Numbered from the stretch's first letter, positions 8,016-17,057 are shown. The stretch: 64,000 nt of DNA from CAIXZV01 sp963697365 (GCA_963697365.1 CAVONT010000019.1:44064-108063), one strand, 5' to 3'. Translations and numbers: made by a program. Notes: generated by a model from the letters alone, not told the origin.

Positions 8016-9041
8016 GGTTCGCGGGGATGTCTGCGCCTGTCTTGGGACGGGCGCAGACCCCTGCGCGGACGGTGCGCACGATGACCGGCCGGATCGGATC
8101 CCTCGTCCTCGCGGTCGCGCTGCTGGCCGGCGCGGCTGCGTGGGCGGCGCCGCAGGCCCGCGCGGCGGCTGACGGCCCGTGCCCGGGCGAGACCGGCGTC
8201 ACCGTGGTGGTGGACTTCCACCAGCTCGGTGGAGGGGTCGTCGTGCGCTGTGCCAAGGGCTCGCCGGGGAACGGGTTCGAAGCGCTGGCCAAGGCCGGCT
8301 TCGACGTCGTGCAGCCGTCGTCCATGCCGGGGTTCGTGTGCCGCATCGACGGCCAGCCGGGCTCCGACCGCGAGGCCTGCGTGAACACCCCGCCCGCCAA
8401 CGCGTACTGGTCGTACTGGAACGCGGACGCAGGCGGATCATGGAAGTACAGCCAGCGGGGACCCGGCAGCCGCACGCCGGCGCCGGGGACCGTCGAGGGC
8501 TGGTCGTGGGCCCAGGACTCGGCGGGCAGCGGACCGCCGCCGCCCCGTATCGACCCGCCCAAGGCCGCAGCCACGCCCAAGCCCACCCCCAAGCCCACCG
8601 CGAAGCCGACCCCCAAGCCGACCCCGAAGCCGACCCCGAAGCCGACCCCGAAACCGACCCCCAAGACCGACCGCGAAACCGACCCCCAAGCCGACCCCGA
8701 GACCGACCCCCAAGCCGGCCGACGGGGCGACCGCCCAGCCGGCTTCCGAAGCCGTCACCTCGGCCGCACCAGGCCCGACAGCTCCGCCGTCCGCACCGCC
8801 GGCCGGACGGCCCCCGGCCACTGCTGACACCGCGCTGGCGGCCACTGCGTTGCCCTCGGCGATCGCCGCGATCGTGCCCGGCTCGACACCCGACGCCGTG
8901 CCCGAGGCCACACCGGACGCCGTGCCCGACGACTCGGCGACGTCGTCGTCGCCACCGGTCGGCACCCTGCTCGGAATCGCGCTCCTCGTGCTCGTGCTCG
9001 TCGCCGGCCTCGGCCTCCGCGGCTGGAACAGGAGGATCTGA
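8012..9041 (+). CDS. Membrane-anchored DUF4430/transcobalamin-beta-like protein with PKPT stalk
   Basis: About 342 residues. GTG 8012 overlaps the previous stop (GTGA); an ATG at 8081 directly before the signal peptide is also possible. Order: signal peptide, a ~110-residue globular domain (TVVVDFHQLGGG, FVCRIDGQPG, AYWSYWNADAGGSW, VEGWSWA), a Pro-Lys-Pro-Thr stalk of about ten repeats, a Pro/Ala-rich linker, a transmembrane helix (LLGIALLVLVLVAGLGL) and a basic end RGWNRRI. The globular domain resembles the second (beta) domain of transcobalamin/intrinsic factor, grouped with DUF4430. One extra A near 8666 shifts the frame inside the stalk; removing it restores the TM end. Likely displays the domain at the outer face of the membrane beside the ECF transporter. 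Confidence 0.7.
8573..8720 (+). repeat. Pro-Lys-Pro-Thr coding repeat
   Basis: Degenerate 12-base units (CCGACCCCGAAG and close variants) repeated about ten times inside the gene above, coding the PKPT stalk. Low-complexity coding repeat and the site of one frameshift. Confidence 0.8.
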
Positions 9042-10210
9042 CCACGTCGCTGGACCGGCGAAGGGACAACCGCGAGTCCGGGGGCAGGCTTCCGCGTGCC
9101 CTCCACCCGCTCGCCTGGTGGATCTGGGCACTCGGTCTCGCGGCGGCAGCCAACCACACGACGAACCCGCTGCTGCTCGGCCTGATCATCGCGGTCCTGC
9201 TGGTGGTCGTGAACGAGCGGCGCAGTGATGCGCCTTGGGCCGGGTTCTTCGGCGCCTACCTCGTCCTGGCGGCGGTCATCGTGGTGCTGCGCGTCGGCCT
9301 GCGCGTCCTGTTCGGCGGCGACTACGGGACGCACGTGATCATCGTCCTGCCGGAGCTGCCGCTGCCGGACTGGATGGCCGGGCTCGGGATCGGCGGCCCC
9401 GTGACCCTCGAGAGCATCCTGGCCGCCTTCTACGACGGCCTACGGCTGGCGACCCTCATCCTGTGTCTCGGCGCGGCGAACGTCCTGGCCGACGCCCGGC
9501 GCCTCCTCCGGATCGTTCCGAACGCGCTCTACGAGATCGGTGCGACGCTGGTGGTCGCGCTGACCGTCGCCCCGCAGCTCGTCGAGAGCATGCTCCGGGT
9601 CCGCCGTGCGCGGCGCATCCGTGGGGGCAGCACGAAGGGGTTCCGTGCGCTGGTGGGCCTGTTCATGCCGGTGCTCCAGGATGCCCTCGACCGATCGCTC
9701 AGCCTTGCTGCGGCGATGGACGCGCGAGGCTACGGGCGGACCGCGGACGTGCCCGTCCGGACCAGGCGACTGACAAGCGCACTGGTGCTTGCGGGGCTGG
9801 GTGCCATCTGCATCGGCCTGTATGGCGTGCTCGACGGAACATCGCCCGCCTGGCTGGGCCTGCCGATGCTGGCGCTCGGCGTCACGGTCGGCGCGGCGGG
9901 CATGTGGCTCGGCGGCCGCCGGATCCGCCGCACGGCCTACCGCCCCGACGTCTGGCGGCTGCCCGAGACGATCGTTGCCGCAACGGGCCTGGCGAGCGCG
10001 CTCCTGATGATCGCCGCGGGCCAGGTGGACCCGGCCGCCCTGCACCCGTCGCTCGTGCCGCTCGCGTGGCCGGAGTTCGTGCCCCTGGCAACGGCAGGCA
10101 TCCTCATCGCGGTCCTGCCCGCGTGGGTGGCACCGCCGGTCCGTCTCGCCGTTCGAGTCCCAGGCGAGGCGCAGGGCGTGGCCAGCAGCCGAGGAGCGTC
10201 GGCCTCGTGA
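9038..10210 (+). CDS. ecfT: ECF transporter transmembrane component (EcfT)
   Basis: About 390 residues. The integral membrane coupling protein of an energy-coupling-factor importer links the S-component to the ATPases. Several hydrophobic segments are visible, as are the two cytoplasmic coupling-helix signatures: RRARRIRG and DARGYGR. The N-terminal helix region (LHPLAWWIWALGLA) lies upstream of the first GTG (around 9200), so the true start must be near 9038. A CTG there overlaps the TGA of the preceding gene as ATGA-type starts do, but CTG is rare and the start is uncertain. Stop overlaps the next gene's GTG. Third gene of the riboswitch operon. Confidence 0.85.
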   Translation: MTTSLDRRRDNRESGGRLPRALHPLAWWIWALGLAAAANHTTNPLLLGLIIAVLLVVVNERRSDAPWAGFFGAYLVLAAVIVVLRVGLRVLFGGDYGTHVIIVLPELPLPDWMAGLGIGGPVTLESILAAFYDGLRLATLILCLGAANVLADARRLLRIVPNALYEIGATLVVALTVAPQLVESMLRVRRARRIRGGSTKGFRALVGLFMPVLQDALDRSLSLAAAMDARGYGRTADVPVRTRRLTSALVLAGLGAICIGLYGVLDGTSPAWLGLPMLALGVTVGAAGMWLGGRRIRRTAYRPDVWRLPETIVAATGLASALLMIAAGQVDPAALHPSLVPLAWPEFVPLATAGILIAVLPAWVAPPVRLAVRVPGEAQGVASSRGASAS

Positions 10211-11940
10211 TCACCTTCGACCGTGTCTCGGTCACGTACCCGGATGCCGCCCGGGCGGTGCTGCGCGATGTCGACCTGGAGATCGAGGAGGGGACGCTGT
10301 GCGTGGTCGTCGGGCCGACCGGGTCCGGCAAGTCCACGCTGCTCAGCGCGGTGAACGGGCTGGTCCCGCACTTCACTGGCGGGCGCCTCGACGGCCGGGT
10401 GGTGGTCGCCGGGCGGGAGACGCGCCTGCATCCTCCGCGCGAGCTCGCCGATGTCGTCGGCCACGTCGGCCAGGACCCGCTTGCCGGGTTCGTCACGGAC
10501 CGGGTGGAGGAGGAGCTCGCCTACGTCATGGAGCATCTCGCGGTCCCGCCGGCCACCATGCGCAAGCGGGTCGAGGAGACGCTGGACCTGCTCGGGATCG
10601 CGGACCTTCGCGACCGCCCGATGCGGACGCTGTCCGGCGGCCAGCAGCAGCGCGTCGCCATCGGCGCGGCCCTCACGGCCCATCCGCAGGTTCTCGTCCT
10701 CGACGAGCCGACGTCGGCCCTGGACCCGACGGCCGCTGAGGAGGTCCTCTCGGCGATCACCAGGCTGGTCCACGACCTGGGGCTCACGGTGGTCCTTGCC
10801 GAGCACCGTCTCGAGCGGGTCCTCGGCTTCGCGGACCTGCTGGTCCACGTGGGCGGCGACGGGTCCGTGGTCGCCGGCACGCCCGCCGGGATCCTTGCCG
10901 GGATGGACCGGGTGCCGCCGGTCATCGAGCTCGGGCGCGTGGCCGGCTGGGAGCCGCCGCCCCTGTCCGTCCGGGACGCCCGCCGCCGCGCCCCCGAGTT
11001 GCGCGAGCGCCTCCGAGGGCTCGACACAGCGCCAGGTGCCGATGCCACCGCTGCGGCTGCCGGCGCCACTGCCGCCGCGCGCAGCTCCAGGGCGACGGAG
11101 ACTAGGGCGGTGGAGCCCAAGGCGGCTGAGACGAGGGCCGTGGGGATCAGGCCACCGCTCGACGCCAGTGGCGTCTCCGTCCGCTACGGGGACGTTGCCG
11201 CGGTGCGGTCCGTGGACCTGGCGCTCGATCCGGGAACGATCACCGCGCTGATGGGCCGCAACGGCTCTGGCAAGTCGTCGCTCCTGTGGGCGCTCCAGGG
11301 ATCGGGCAAGCGCCATGCGGGGCGGGTCGTCGTGGACGGGCGCGACCCTGCCGTCCTCGAGGCGGCCGAGGCGCGCCGCCTGGTCGGCCTCGTGCCCCAG
11401 TCGCCGTCCGACCTGCTCTACCTCGACAGTGTCGATGCCGAGTGCCGGCAGGCGGACCTCGAGAGCGGCGTCCAGCCGGGGACATGCCGGAGCCTGCTGG
11501 ACCGCCTCGTCGGCGGCATTGACCCTGCGAGCCACCCGCGCGACCTGTCCGAGGGGCAGCGCCTCGCCCTGGTGCTGGCCATCCAGCTCAGCGCGGGTCC
11601 CCGCGTGCTCCTCCTCGACGAGCCGACCCGCGGCCTGGACTACGTTGCCAAGACCCGGCTGGCCGCGATCCTGCGCGATCTTGCGGCCGGTGGCCGACCG
11701 ATCCTGCTGTCCACCCATGACGTCGAGTTCGTGGCGACGGTCGCGACCCGGGTGATCGTGATGGCCCAGGGTGAGGTCATCGCGGATGGCTCGGCCACCG
11801 AGATCCTCACCGCATCGCCTGCGTTCGCGCCCCAGGTGTCGCGGATCCTGGCTCCGGATCCCTGGCTCTCCGTCGCCGAGGTCGCGACGGCGCTCGGCCG
11901 GACGGTGCCCGGGGCGCACGGCTGGGAGGCGGGGCCGTGA
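10207..11940 (+). CDS. ecfA: ECF transporter ATPase, two fused ABC domains (EcfA-A')
   Basis: 577 residues with two complete ABC ATPase domains in one chain. Domain 1 has Walker A GPTGSGKST, signature LSGGQQQR and Walker B VLVLDEPTSALD. Domain 2 has Walker A GRNGSGKSS, signature LSEGQRLAL and Walker B VLLLDEPTRGLD. A ~60-residue Ala/Glu/Thr-rich linker (encoded by about 11020-11150) joins them. Separate A1 and A2 genes are the commoner arrangement; fused versions are known. It powers the importer with EcfT and the S-component. GTG start overlaps the EcfT stop; its TGA overlaps the next ATG (TGATG). A long open frame runs into it from 9235, but that part is out of frame with EcfT. Confidence 0.93.
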   Translation: MITFDRVSVTYPDAARAVLRDVDLEIEEGTLCVVVGPTGSGKSTLLSAVNGLVPHFTGGRLDGRVVVAGRETRLHPPRELADVVGHVGQDPLAGFVTDRVEEELAYVMEHLAVPPATMRKRVEETLDLLGIADLRDRPMRTLSGGQQQRVAIGAALTAHPQVLVLDEPTSALDPTAAEEVLSAITRLVHDLGLTVVLAEHRLERVLGFADLLVHVGGDGSVVAGTPAGILAGMDRVPPVIELGRVAGWEPPPLSVRDARRRAPELRERLRGLDTAPGADATAAAAGATAAARSSRATETRAVEPKAAETRAVGIRPPLDASGVSVRYGDVAAVRSVDLALDPGTITALMGRNGSGKSSLLWALQGSGKRHAGRVVVDGRDPAVLEAAEARRLVGLVPQSPSDLLYLDSVDAECRQADLESGVQPGTCRSLLDRLVGGIDPASHPRDLSEGQRLALVLAIQLSAGPRVLLLDEPTRGLDYVAKTRLAAILRDLAAGGRPILLSTHDVEFVATVATRVIVMAQGEVIADGSATEILTASPAFAPQVSRILAPDPWLSVAEVATALGRTVPGAHGWEAGP

Positions 11941-12755
11941 TGGCCGGCCGCCCGGCGGGGGCGCTCCAGGTCGGACACCAGGCGCGGATCGTGCTCCTGG
12001 TCGCGTCGTTCGCGTCGCTGGCAGCGTTCGTGTGGCCGCTGTTCATCGCCCCCGCGCCGACGACCGGAGGCGGGATCGGCCACAGCGGCGATGCCACGAT
12101 CGTGTTCATGCTGGTGCTGCCGATGCTGCTCGCCGTGATGATGAGCCAGCTCTCGAGCGGCGGCATCGACGCCAAAGCGCTCGCCATGCTCGGCATGCTG
12201 TCGGCGATGGGTGCCGCGCTGCGGCCCCTGGGCGCGGGCACGGCCGGCATCGAGGCCGTCTTCTTCCTCGTGATCCTGGCCGGGCGGGTGTTCGGACCCG
12301 GGTTCGGGTTCGTCCTGGGCTCCACCACGCTGTTCGTCTCGGGCCTGCTTACCGGCGGCGTCGGGCCATGGCTGCCCTTCCAGATGCTCGCCGCCTCATG
12401 GGTTGGGCTTGGGGCGGGCCTGCTGCCGCCGGTCCGCGGCAAGGCCGAGATCGCCATGCTCATGGTCTATGGCGCGGCGGCCTCGATGGCGTTCGGACTG
12501 CTGATGGACCTCTGGTTCTGGCCGTTCATCCTCGCCGACGATCCGGCGCTGTCGTACGTCGCGGGGGCGCCGATCGCGGAGAACCTCCAGCGCCTCATCA
12601 CCTTCTCGCTGGTCACATCCATGGGCTGGAACATCGGGCGCGCGATCACCAACGTGCTGCTGATCGCGCTCGTCGGCTCCGCGGTCCTCGCCACATTCCG
12701 GCGTGCGGCACGGCGCGCCGCCTTCGGGGCGGTCCGGTCGTTCGGCGCTGCCTGA
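11940..12755 (+). CDS. ECF transporter substrate-binding (S) component, probably for cobalamin
   Basis: 271 residues, with about six hydrophobic segments, an AMMSQLSSGG-type loop near the N-terminus and the LRPLGAG and GPWLPFQML motifs typical of larger S-components of the CbrT/ECF type. The S-component gives the importer its specificity. The B12 riboswitch, and the companion secreted proteins with transcobalamin-like features, point to cobalamin or a corrinoid precursor. This is an inference; sequence alone does not fix the ligand. ATG overlaps the ATPase stop, making the whole riboswitch operon coupled from EcfT to S. Confidence 0.78.
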   Translation: MAGRPAGALQVGHQARIVLLVASFASLAAFVWPLFIAPAPTTGGGIGHSGDATIVFMLVLPMLLAVMMSQLSSGGIDAKALAMLGMLSAMGAALRPLGAGTAGIEAVFFLVILAGRVFGPGFGFVLGSTTLFVSGLLTGGVGPWLPFQMLAASWVGLGAGLLPPVRGKAEIAMLMVYGAAASMAFGLLMDLWFWPFILADDPALSYVAGAPIAENLQRLITFSLVTSMGWNIGRAITNVLLIALVGSAVLATFRRAARRAAFGAVRSFGAA

Positions 12756-12771
12756 CAGGCCCAGCATCACC

Positions 12772-12835
12772 GGTTCCGGGGGAACCCGGCCCGACCGGCC
12801 CGCGAGGTCCCTACCTGCGGCCCCCCGAAGGGGCC
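12772..12835 (+). terminator. Two short hairpins after the ECF operon
   Basis: GGTTCC GGG GGAACC (12772-12786) and GGCCCC CCGAA GGGGCC (12819-12835), both perfect 6-bp stems without T-runs, in the 149-base gap after the S-component. They could end the operon transcript, but the evidence is weak. Confidence 0.4.
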
Positions 12836-12904
12836 GATCCGGCCTGTCCTGATCGGCCCGCGACCGGCATCCTCTCCATGCGTTCAACCGATCGGAGACC
12901 AAGC

Positions 12905-13606
12905 ATGCCCGCACGCGCGCCCCGCGTCGCCCGTCCCGTCCTGGCCCTCGTCGCCCTGGTCGTGCTGGGCGCGTCGCTCGCCGCCTGCGGCGACATCTCG
13001 TGGCAGCCGCCGGCCACGCCGGTCGCCGGTACGGGCGAGCTGGCGAATGAGACCCGCACGGCGGGCGCGTTCGACCGGATCAGCGTCAGCGCACCGGTCC
13101 GCGTGACCATCGGCGAGGCCACCGAGGCCGAGGTCCTGGTCGAGGCGCAGCCGAACGTGCTTCCGCTGATCTCGACCGAGATCGTGGACGGGCAGCTGGT
13201 GGTCAGCACGGTCGCGCCCGGCTTCACCACGGGCGAAGACGACTACCCGCTGATCACGATCCTCGGTCCCGGCATCAGGTCGCTCGCGCTCTCCGGCGGC
13301 AGCATCGGCATGCTCGAGTCCAGCGCGGCGGAGCTGCGCCTGGACGTGTCCGGCCAGTCCACGCTGACCGGCATCGGCCTGGTCCCGACCCTCACGCTCT
13401 CGACGGCGCAGGGATCGCACGTGGACCTCACGGAACTCCCGGTGCAGGACGCCACGGTGAAGATGACCGACGGCTCGGCAGCCACGATGTCGATCTCGAA
13501 TTCGGTCGAGGGCGTCGCGAACGGCGGCTCGACGCTCACCCTGACCCAGCAGCCGGCCAGCCAGACGGTCGAGGTGTCGGGCGGCGCCTCCGTTCTCGTC
13601 CAGTAG
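12905..13606 (+). CDS. GIN-domain (DUF2807) lipoprotein
   Basis: 233 residues with a lipoprotein signal ending in LAAC. The mature part opens with GELANETRTAGAFDRISVS, typical of GIN/DUF2807 proteins (head domain of an auto-transporter-like adhesin fold). It continues as repeated beta strands (VTIGEATEAEVLVEAQPN, ALSGGSIGMLESS, VSGQSTLTGIG), the parallel beta-helix pattern of the family. Start chosen at ATG 12905 because GGAG lies 7-10 bases upstream; an ATG at 12878 is in frame but lacks one. Extracytoplasmic, function unknown. Ends four bases before the convergent M20 gene. Confidence 0.78.
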   Translation: MPARAPRVARPVLALVALVVLGASLAACGDISWQPPATPVAGTGELANETRTAGAFDRISVSAPVRVTIGEATEAEVLVEAQPNVLPLISTEIVDGQLVVSTVAPGFTTGEDDYPLITILGPGIRSLALSGGSIGMLESSAAELRLDVSGQSTLTGIGLVPTLTLSTAQGSHVDLTELPVQDATVKMTDGSAATMSISNSVEGVANGGSTLTLTQQPASQTVEVSGGASVLVQ

Positions 13607-13609
13607 GGC

Positions 13610-15077
13610 TCAGGGAACCCTCGGCACCTCGGGGAGACGCGCCAGCGCGTCCACGAACCGGCCCATCATCCGCACGGCGGTCGCCAGGTCCTCGACCCGG
13701 ATGTTCTCGTCGGGGGCGTGGAGGTTCCCGTCCGCCCGACCCGCGCCCAGCATCGTGGCCGGCACCCGGTGGGCAGCGCAGACCTGGTGCATCGGCACGG
13801 TGCCCGGCATCGAGACGCCCACGCTCGCGGGCTGGCCGGTGACCTCCTCGGAGACCCGCCTCGCGAGCTGGACGACCGGATGTGCCGGCGGCGTCCACCA
13901 CGCTCGCTCGCCCTCGCGCTGGATCACCTCGATGTCGCCGAACCCGCGCCGCGCGAGGTGGCGGCTGACTGCGGCGGTGATCTCGTCCGGCTCCTGGTCC
14001 GGGATGATGCGGATGTCGAGGCGGACGCGGGCTTCAGCCGGCGTCACCGTCTTGGCCGTGCCCCCCACCTGGCCGGACCAGAGCCCCTGGATGTTCAGGG
14101 TCGTCTGGAACGTGAGCGCCTCGGCTGCGGCCGCGCCATCGAGCCCCCCGACGAACCGCTCGATGGCGAAGTCGGCCCGCAGGTCGTCGAGCACCTGCAG
14201 GTCGACGGCGCGCACCGCCTCGAGCTGGTCCGGCGTGGGCGGCCGCACGCCGGCATCGAGACCCTCGATCGCCGGGCGGCCCGCGGCATCCCAGAACGTC
14301 GCGAGGGCTGCCACCAGGCGATGGGCGGCGTTCGGCAGGACGACCGAGAGGCTCGAGTGGGCATCGTGCGCGATGGTCCGGCACACGAGCTCCAGGACGA
14401 CGATCCCCTTGCCGCCCCCGTACACCGTTGCGCGACCACCAAGGTCCAGCTCGCCGCCCTCGATGAGCGCGGCGTCGCCATCGCGATAGTGGGGGCGCAG
14501 GTCCAGCAGCGCGTCGAGCGCGCCGCTGCCGGTCTCCTCCTGGCCCTCGACGAGATGGCGGACACGAACGGGCAGCGGGCCGATCGCGTCGCGGTAGGCC
14601 TCGAGCGCCCAGATGCGCGGCAGGAGCTCGCCCTTGTTGTCGGTGGCACCTCGTGCGTAGACCCGGCCGTCACGGACCACGGGGTCATACGGCGGGTCCG
14701 TCCACAGCTCCAGCGGCTCCACCGGCTGCACGTCGTAGTGGACCACGTTGAGCAGCGTGCGCGGGACCGTCGCCCATCTCGCCCACCACGAGGGGCGGCA
14801 CACCATCGAGCTCCACCACGTCCACGGTCGCGCCCGCCCGACGGAGGCGGTCGGCCGTCCAGTCCGCGGCCTCGCGCAGGGCCACGGCGTCGCCGCCGAC
14901 CGACGGGATGCGCAGGAAGTCGCGCAGCTCCTCGACCCAGCCGTCCAGGCGCTCGTCGACGAGACGGTCGAACGCGGCGAAGTCGGTGCGGACGGCTGAC
15001 GCGCCAGGCCCGGCGACGTCGGCCTGCACGCCGTCAGCGGCCGGCACGCCGTCAGCCGCCGGGCCGCCCGCGCTCAT
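13610..15077 (-). CDS. M20-family dipeptidase/metallopeptidase
   Basis: About 488 residues: a cytosolic di-zinc peptidase of the M20/CNDP type. Motifs: HYDVQP (metal His and catalytic Asp), ATDNKG (bridging Asp), EGQEETGSG (catalytic and metal Glu) and HAPDENIR (C-terminal metal His). A dimerisation insert lies between. The N-terminal ~100 residues (DFLRIPSVGGDA, ADRLRRAGATVDVVEL) are in another frame, joined by a single indel near 14765. ATG 15077 overlaps the stop of the upstream GcvT-like gene (ATGA), so the two are coupled. Substrate unknown. Confidence 0.85.
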
Positions 15078-16264
15078 GCCCGCTTGCGGGCGAGATCGAG
15101 GAACGGCAGCTCCACCACGGTGGCACCGACCTTGCCCCTGCGGCCCTCGACCGTCCACTCCACCTCGAGCCGGCTGCCGGGCTTCTCGTGCTTGGGCGGG
15201 ACGAACGCGAGGGCGAGCGCCTGCTTGAGGATCGGGCTCCAGCCGTGCGATGTCGCCTTGCCCACCTGCCTGCCGCCGGCGAACACCGGCACCGGCGAGC
15301 GGTCAACGTACGGCGAGATGCCGGGCGGCAGGCCCTGGGCGTCGTACAGGCCCTCGATGTCGTACCAGTCCAGCTGCAGGCCGACGAGCCGGCGGGCGGG
15401 ACCCCCGGCCGCGACCTCCGCCGCCAGCGCACGCTTGCCGACGTAGTCGCCCTTGTCGAACGCCACGAGCTTGCCGAGGCCGATCTCGTACGGGCTGTAG
15501 TTCTGCTCCGGGTTCATGGCATGGCGCGCGGACGTGTAGTCCACCTCGAGCATGACCATCCCGGCCTCGAGGCGGGTGACATCGAGCGCGTGCATGCCGG
15601 CAGGCCGGATCGCGTAGGCCTGTCCTGCGGCGAAGATGGCGTCCCAGATGTCGGGTGCGGCCTCGGCGGGCACCCACAGCTCGTAGCCGAGATCGCCCGT
15701 GTAGCCGGTCCGGGAGACGTCGATGTCCACGCCGCCGATCGAGCTGGCGCGACGGCGGAAGTACCGCAGGTCCGCGAACGACTCGCCCGTGGCCGCCTCG
15801 AGCACGGCGCGGCTGTACGGGCCCTGCAGGGCGAGCGCGCCGAGCGCCTCGGACACGTCCTCCACCTGGACGTCGAGGCCGGCGGCGTTCATCGTGAGCC
15901 AGCGGTACTGGGGGTCCGCGGCGGTCCAGCGGATCTCGTCCTCGCTGACGCGATGCACGGTGCCGTCGTCGATGACCTTGCCGTGCTCGTCGCACCAGGC
16001 CGTGTAGAACACCTGGCCCACCTTGAGCCTCGTCGCGTCGCGGGTGATGACGCGGTCGGTCAGCGTGAGGACGTCCGGCCCGAAGACCCGGTACTTGTAC
16101 AGCGGGCTCACGTCGATGACGGCGGCCGCTTCGCGGATCGCGTTGTACTCGATGTCGTGGAAGTCGGCATACACGCTGGACGCGAAGTAGCCCGCCCACT
16201 CGCGCCACTGCATCTTGCGATTCATGGCCGCGGCGCGCGGATGGAACGGGGTGCCGACGCTCAC
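15074..16264 (-). CDS. Aminomethyltransferase (GcvT) family protein
   Basis: 396 residues. Folate-dependent T-protein fold. GTG start at 16264 lies five bases after GGAGG, better placed than an ATG 12 bases upstream. Motifs include DVSPLYKYRVFGPD, ALQGPYSRAVLE and RTGYTGDLGYELWVP, with a C-terminal barrel (LVGLQLDW to GKVGATVVELPFLD). Neither the P- nor H-protein of glycine cleavage is near, and the gene is coupled to an M20 peptidase. It may be a folate-dependent demethylase of another methylated amine or thioether rather than true glycine cleavage T-protein. The family call is sure; the substrate is not. Confidence 0.82.
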   Translation of the reverse strand: MSVGTPFHPRAAAMNRKMQWREWAGYFASSVYADFHDIEYNAIREAAAVIDVSPLYKYRVFGPDVLTLTDRVITRDATRLKVGQVFYTAWCDEHGKVIDDGTVHRVSEDEIRWTAADPQYRWLTMNAAGLDVQVEDVSEALGALALQGPYSRAVLEAATGESFADLRYFRRRASSIGGVDIDVSRTGYTGDLGYELWVPAEAAPDIWDAIFAAGQAYAIRPAGMHALDVTRLEAGMVMLEVDYTSARHAMNPEQNYSPYEIGLGKLVAFDKGDYVGKRALAAEVAAGGPARRLVGLQLDWYDIEGLYDAQGLPPGISPYVDRSPVPVFAGGRQVGKATSHGWSPILKQALALAFVPPKHEKPGSRLEVEWTVEGRRGKVGATVVELPFLDLARKRA

Positions 16265-16291
16265 GAGGACCTCCAAGACTGATGCCGGGAG

Positions 16292-16297
16292 AGTATG
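16292..16297 (-). promoter_or_regulatory. Candidate -10 for the GcvT-like gene
   Basis: On the minus strand TGCATACT gives an extended -10 CATACT 27 bases ahead of the GTG start, with GGAGG between them. No clear -35. Confidence 0.3.
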
Positions 16298-16336
16298 CAG
16301 GAGATCTATGCAGACTGGATGAGGTCGGGTCGGCCG

Positions 16337-16738
16337 TCAGATCATGCGGACTGGCAAGGAAGGTGATGCCATCTTCTCGTCGAACGTGGCGATCCAGTCG
16401 CACCTCGTGTGCTCGGCTGCCGCGGCGAGGAGGGCATCCGCGATCCTCCGCGCCGATGCCCGGGTGCTCCATGCGATGCCGGCGATCGCCGCTTCTTGAT
16501 CCGCATCAGCGAGCTGCACGTTGGAGCGCGACAGGAACCGGACGAGTGCCTCCGCAAGGTCGGGGTTTGTCGCCCCATATCGGGTGCGCAGCGCATGGAT
16601 GAGCTCGAGGATCGCGGCCGTGGAGACCACCAGGGTGTCGTCGCCATCGATCAGACCAGCCGCCGCAAAGGCACGAGCGGGATCGTCCCCTGAGAAGTAG
16701 CGGATCAGCACGCTGGAATCGACGAACACCCGGCTCAC
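16337..16738 (-). CDS. vapC: VapC-type PIN-domain toxin
   Basis: 133 residues. PIN ribonuclease: N-terminal VFVDSSVLIRYF supplies the first acidic residue, ILELIHALRTRYG the second, and RRIADALLAAAAE with IATFDEKM the remaining acidic ones. Expected to cut RNA when free of antitoxin. GTG start overlaps the antitoxin stop (GTGA). A frame open through both genes exists only because the antitoxin is frameshifted, so they should be annotated separately. Confidence 0.82.
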   Translation of the reverse strand: MSRVFVDSSVLIRYFSGDDPARAFAAAGLIDGDDTLVVSTAAILELIHALRTRYGATNPDLAEALVRFLSRSNVQLADADQEAAIAGIAWSTRASARRIADALLAAAAEHTRCDWIATFDEKMASPSLPVRMI

Positions 16739-17005
16739 GGGACGTCCTCGTCCGTCCCGAGAATCTCTGCGGCTCGCGCTGTCCACACGCTGTCGCGGAG
16801 AGCATCCCAGTCGTCGATTGGCGGAAGATCGGGCCTCCGGAAGATCCCGAGGAGCGAGTCGTTGTGGGGGGCCGGGACGAAGTCGATCGACGAGCCGGCC
16901 GTCCTCCACGCGTTCGACAGCGCGGTCGCCGGGCTTGATCCCGAGCTGCTCGCGGACCGACTTCTCGATCGTGATCTGGAAGCGCTCGCCAACGATGTTC
17001 GACAT
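16735..17005 (-). CDS. vapB: AbrB/MazE-type antitoxin (frameshifted)
   Basis: About 89 residues. The N-terminal swapped-hairpin DNA-binding fold is seen in GERFQITIEKSVREQLGIKP (AbrB/SpoVT type). The C-terminal part, in another frame, reads IDFVPAPHNDSLLGIFRRP and ends EILGTDEDVP; this segment would block the PIN active site. The span is 271 bases, one more than a multiple of three, so a single extra base near 16885-16905 is likely. Translationally coupled to the toxin and probably autoregulated through the repeats upstream. Confidence 0.75.
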
Positions 17006-17014
17006 ACATCACCA

Positions 17015-17053
17015 CCAACGTATGAAATCGTGGCCAAAGTATGACGACGTTGG
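17015..17053 (-). promoter_or_regulatory. Operator-like repeats upstream of the first VapBC pair
   Basis: CCAACGT (17015-17021) and ACGTTGG (17047-17053) form an inverted repeat about three helical turns apart. Direct repeats GTATGA (17020-17025, 17039-17044) lie between. The site is 10 bases upstream of the antitoxin ATG, the expected place for autoregulation. Confidence 0.45.
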
Positions 17054-17057
17054 GAGG

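Noticed and set aside
8573..8720. Regular repeats considered as a CRISPR array
   Set aside because: Units are 12 bases with no unique spacers and code for a PKPT stalk in frame with a secreted protein.
9235..10206. A long frame leading into the ECF ATPase, as if it were a 901-residue protein
   Set aside because: The first ~325 codons are out of frame with EcfT, which occupies the same bases with clear TM segments and coupling motifs. The ATPase starts at GTG 10207.
9937..11919. A 660-codon minus-strand frame
   Set aside because: Antisense shadow of the fused ABC ATPase, whose motifs are complete on the plus strand.
15074..16264. Complete glycine cleavage system
   Set aside because: No gcvH or gcvP in the neighbourhood; only a GcvT-fold protein coupled to a peptidase.
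13718..16282. An 854-codon open frame on the plus strand
   Set aside because: It lies antisense to the M20 peptidase and the GcvT-like gene and shows only Arg/His/Asp-rich, low-quality sequence produced by high GC in the third codon position.
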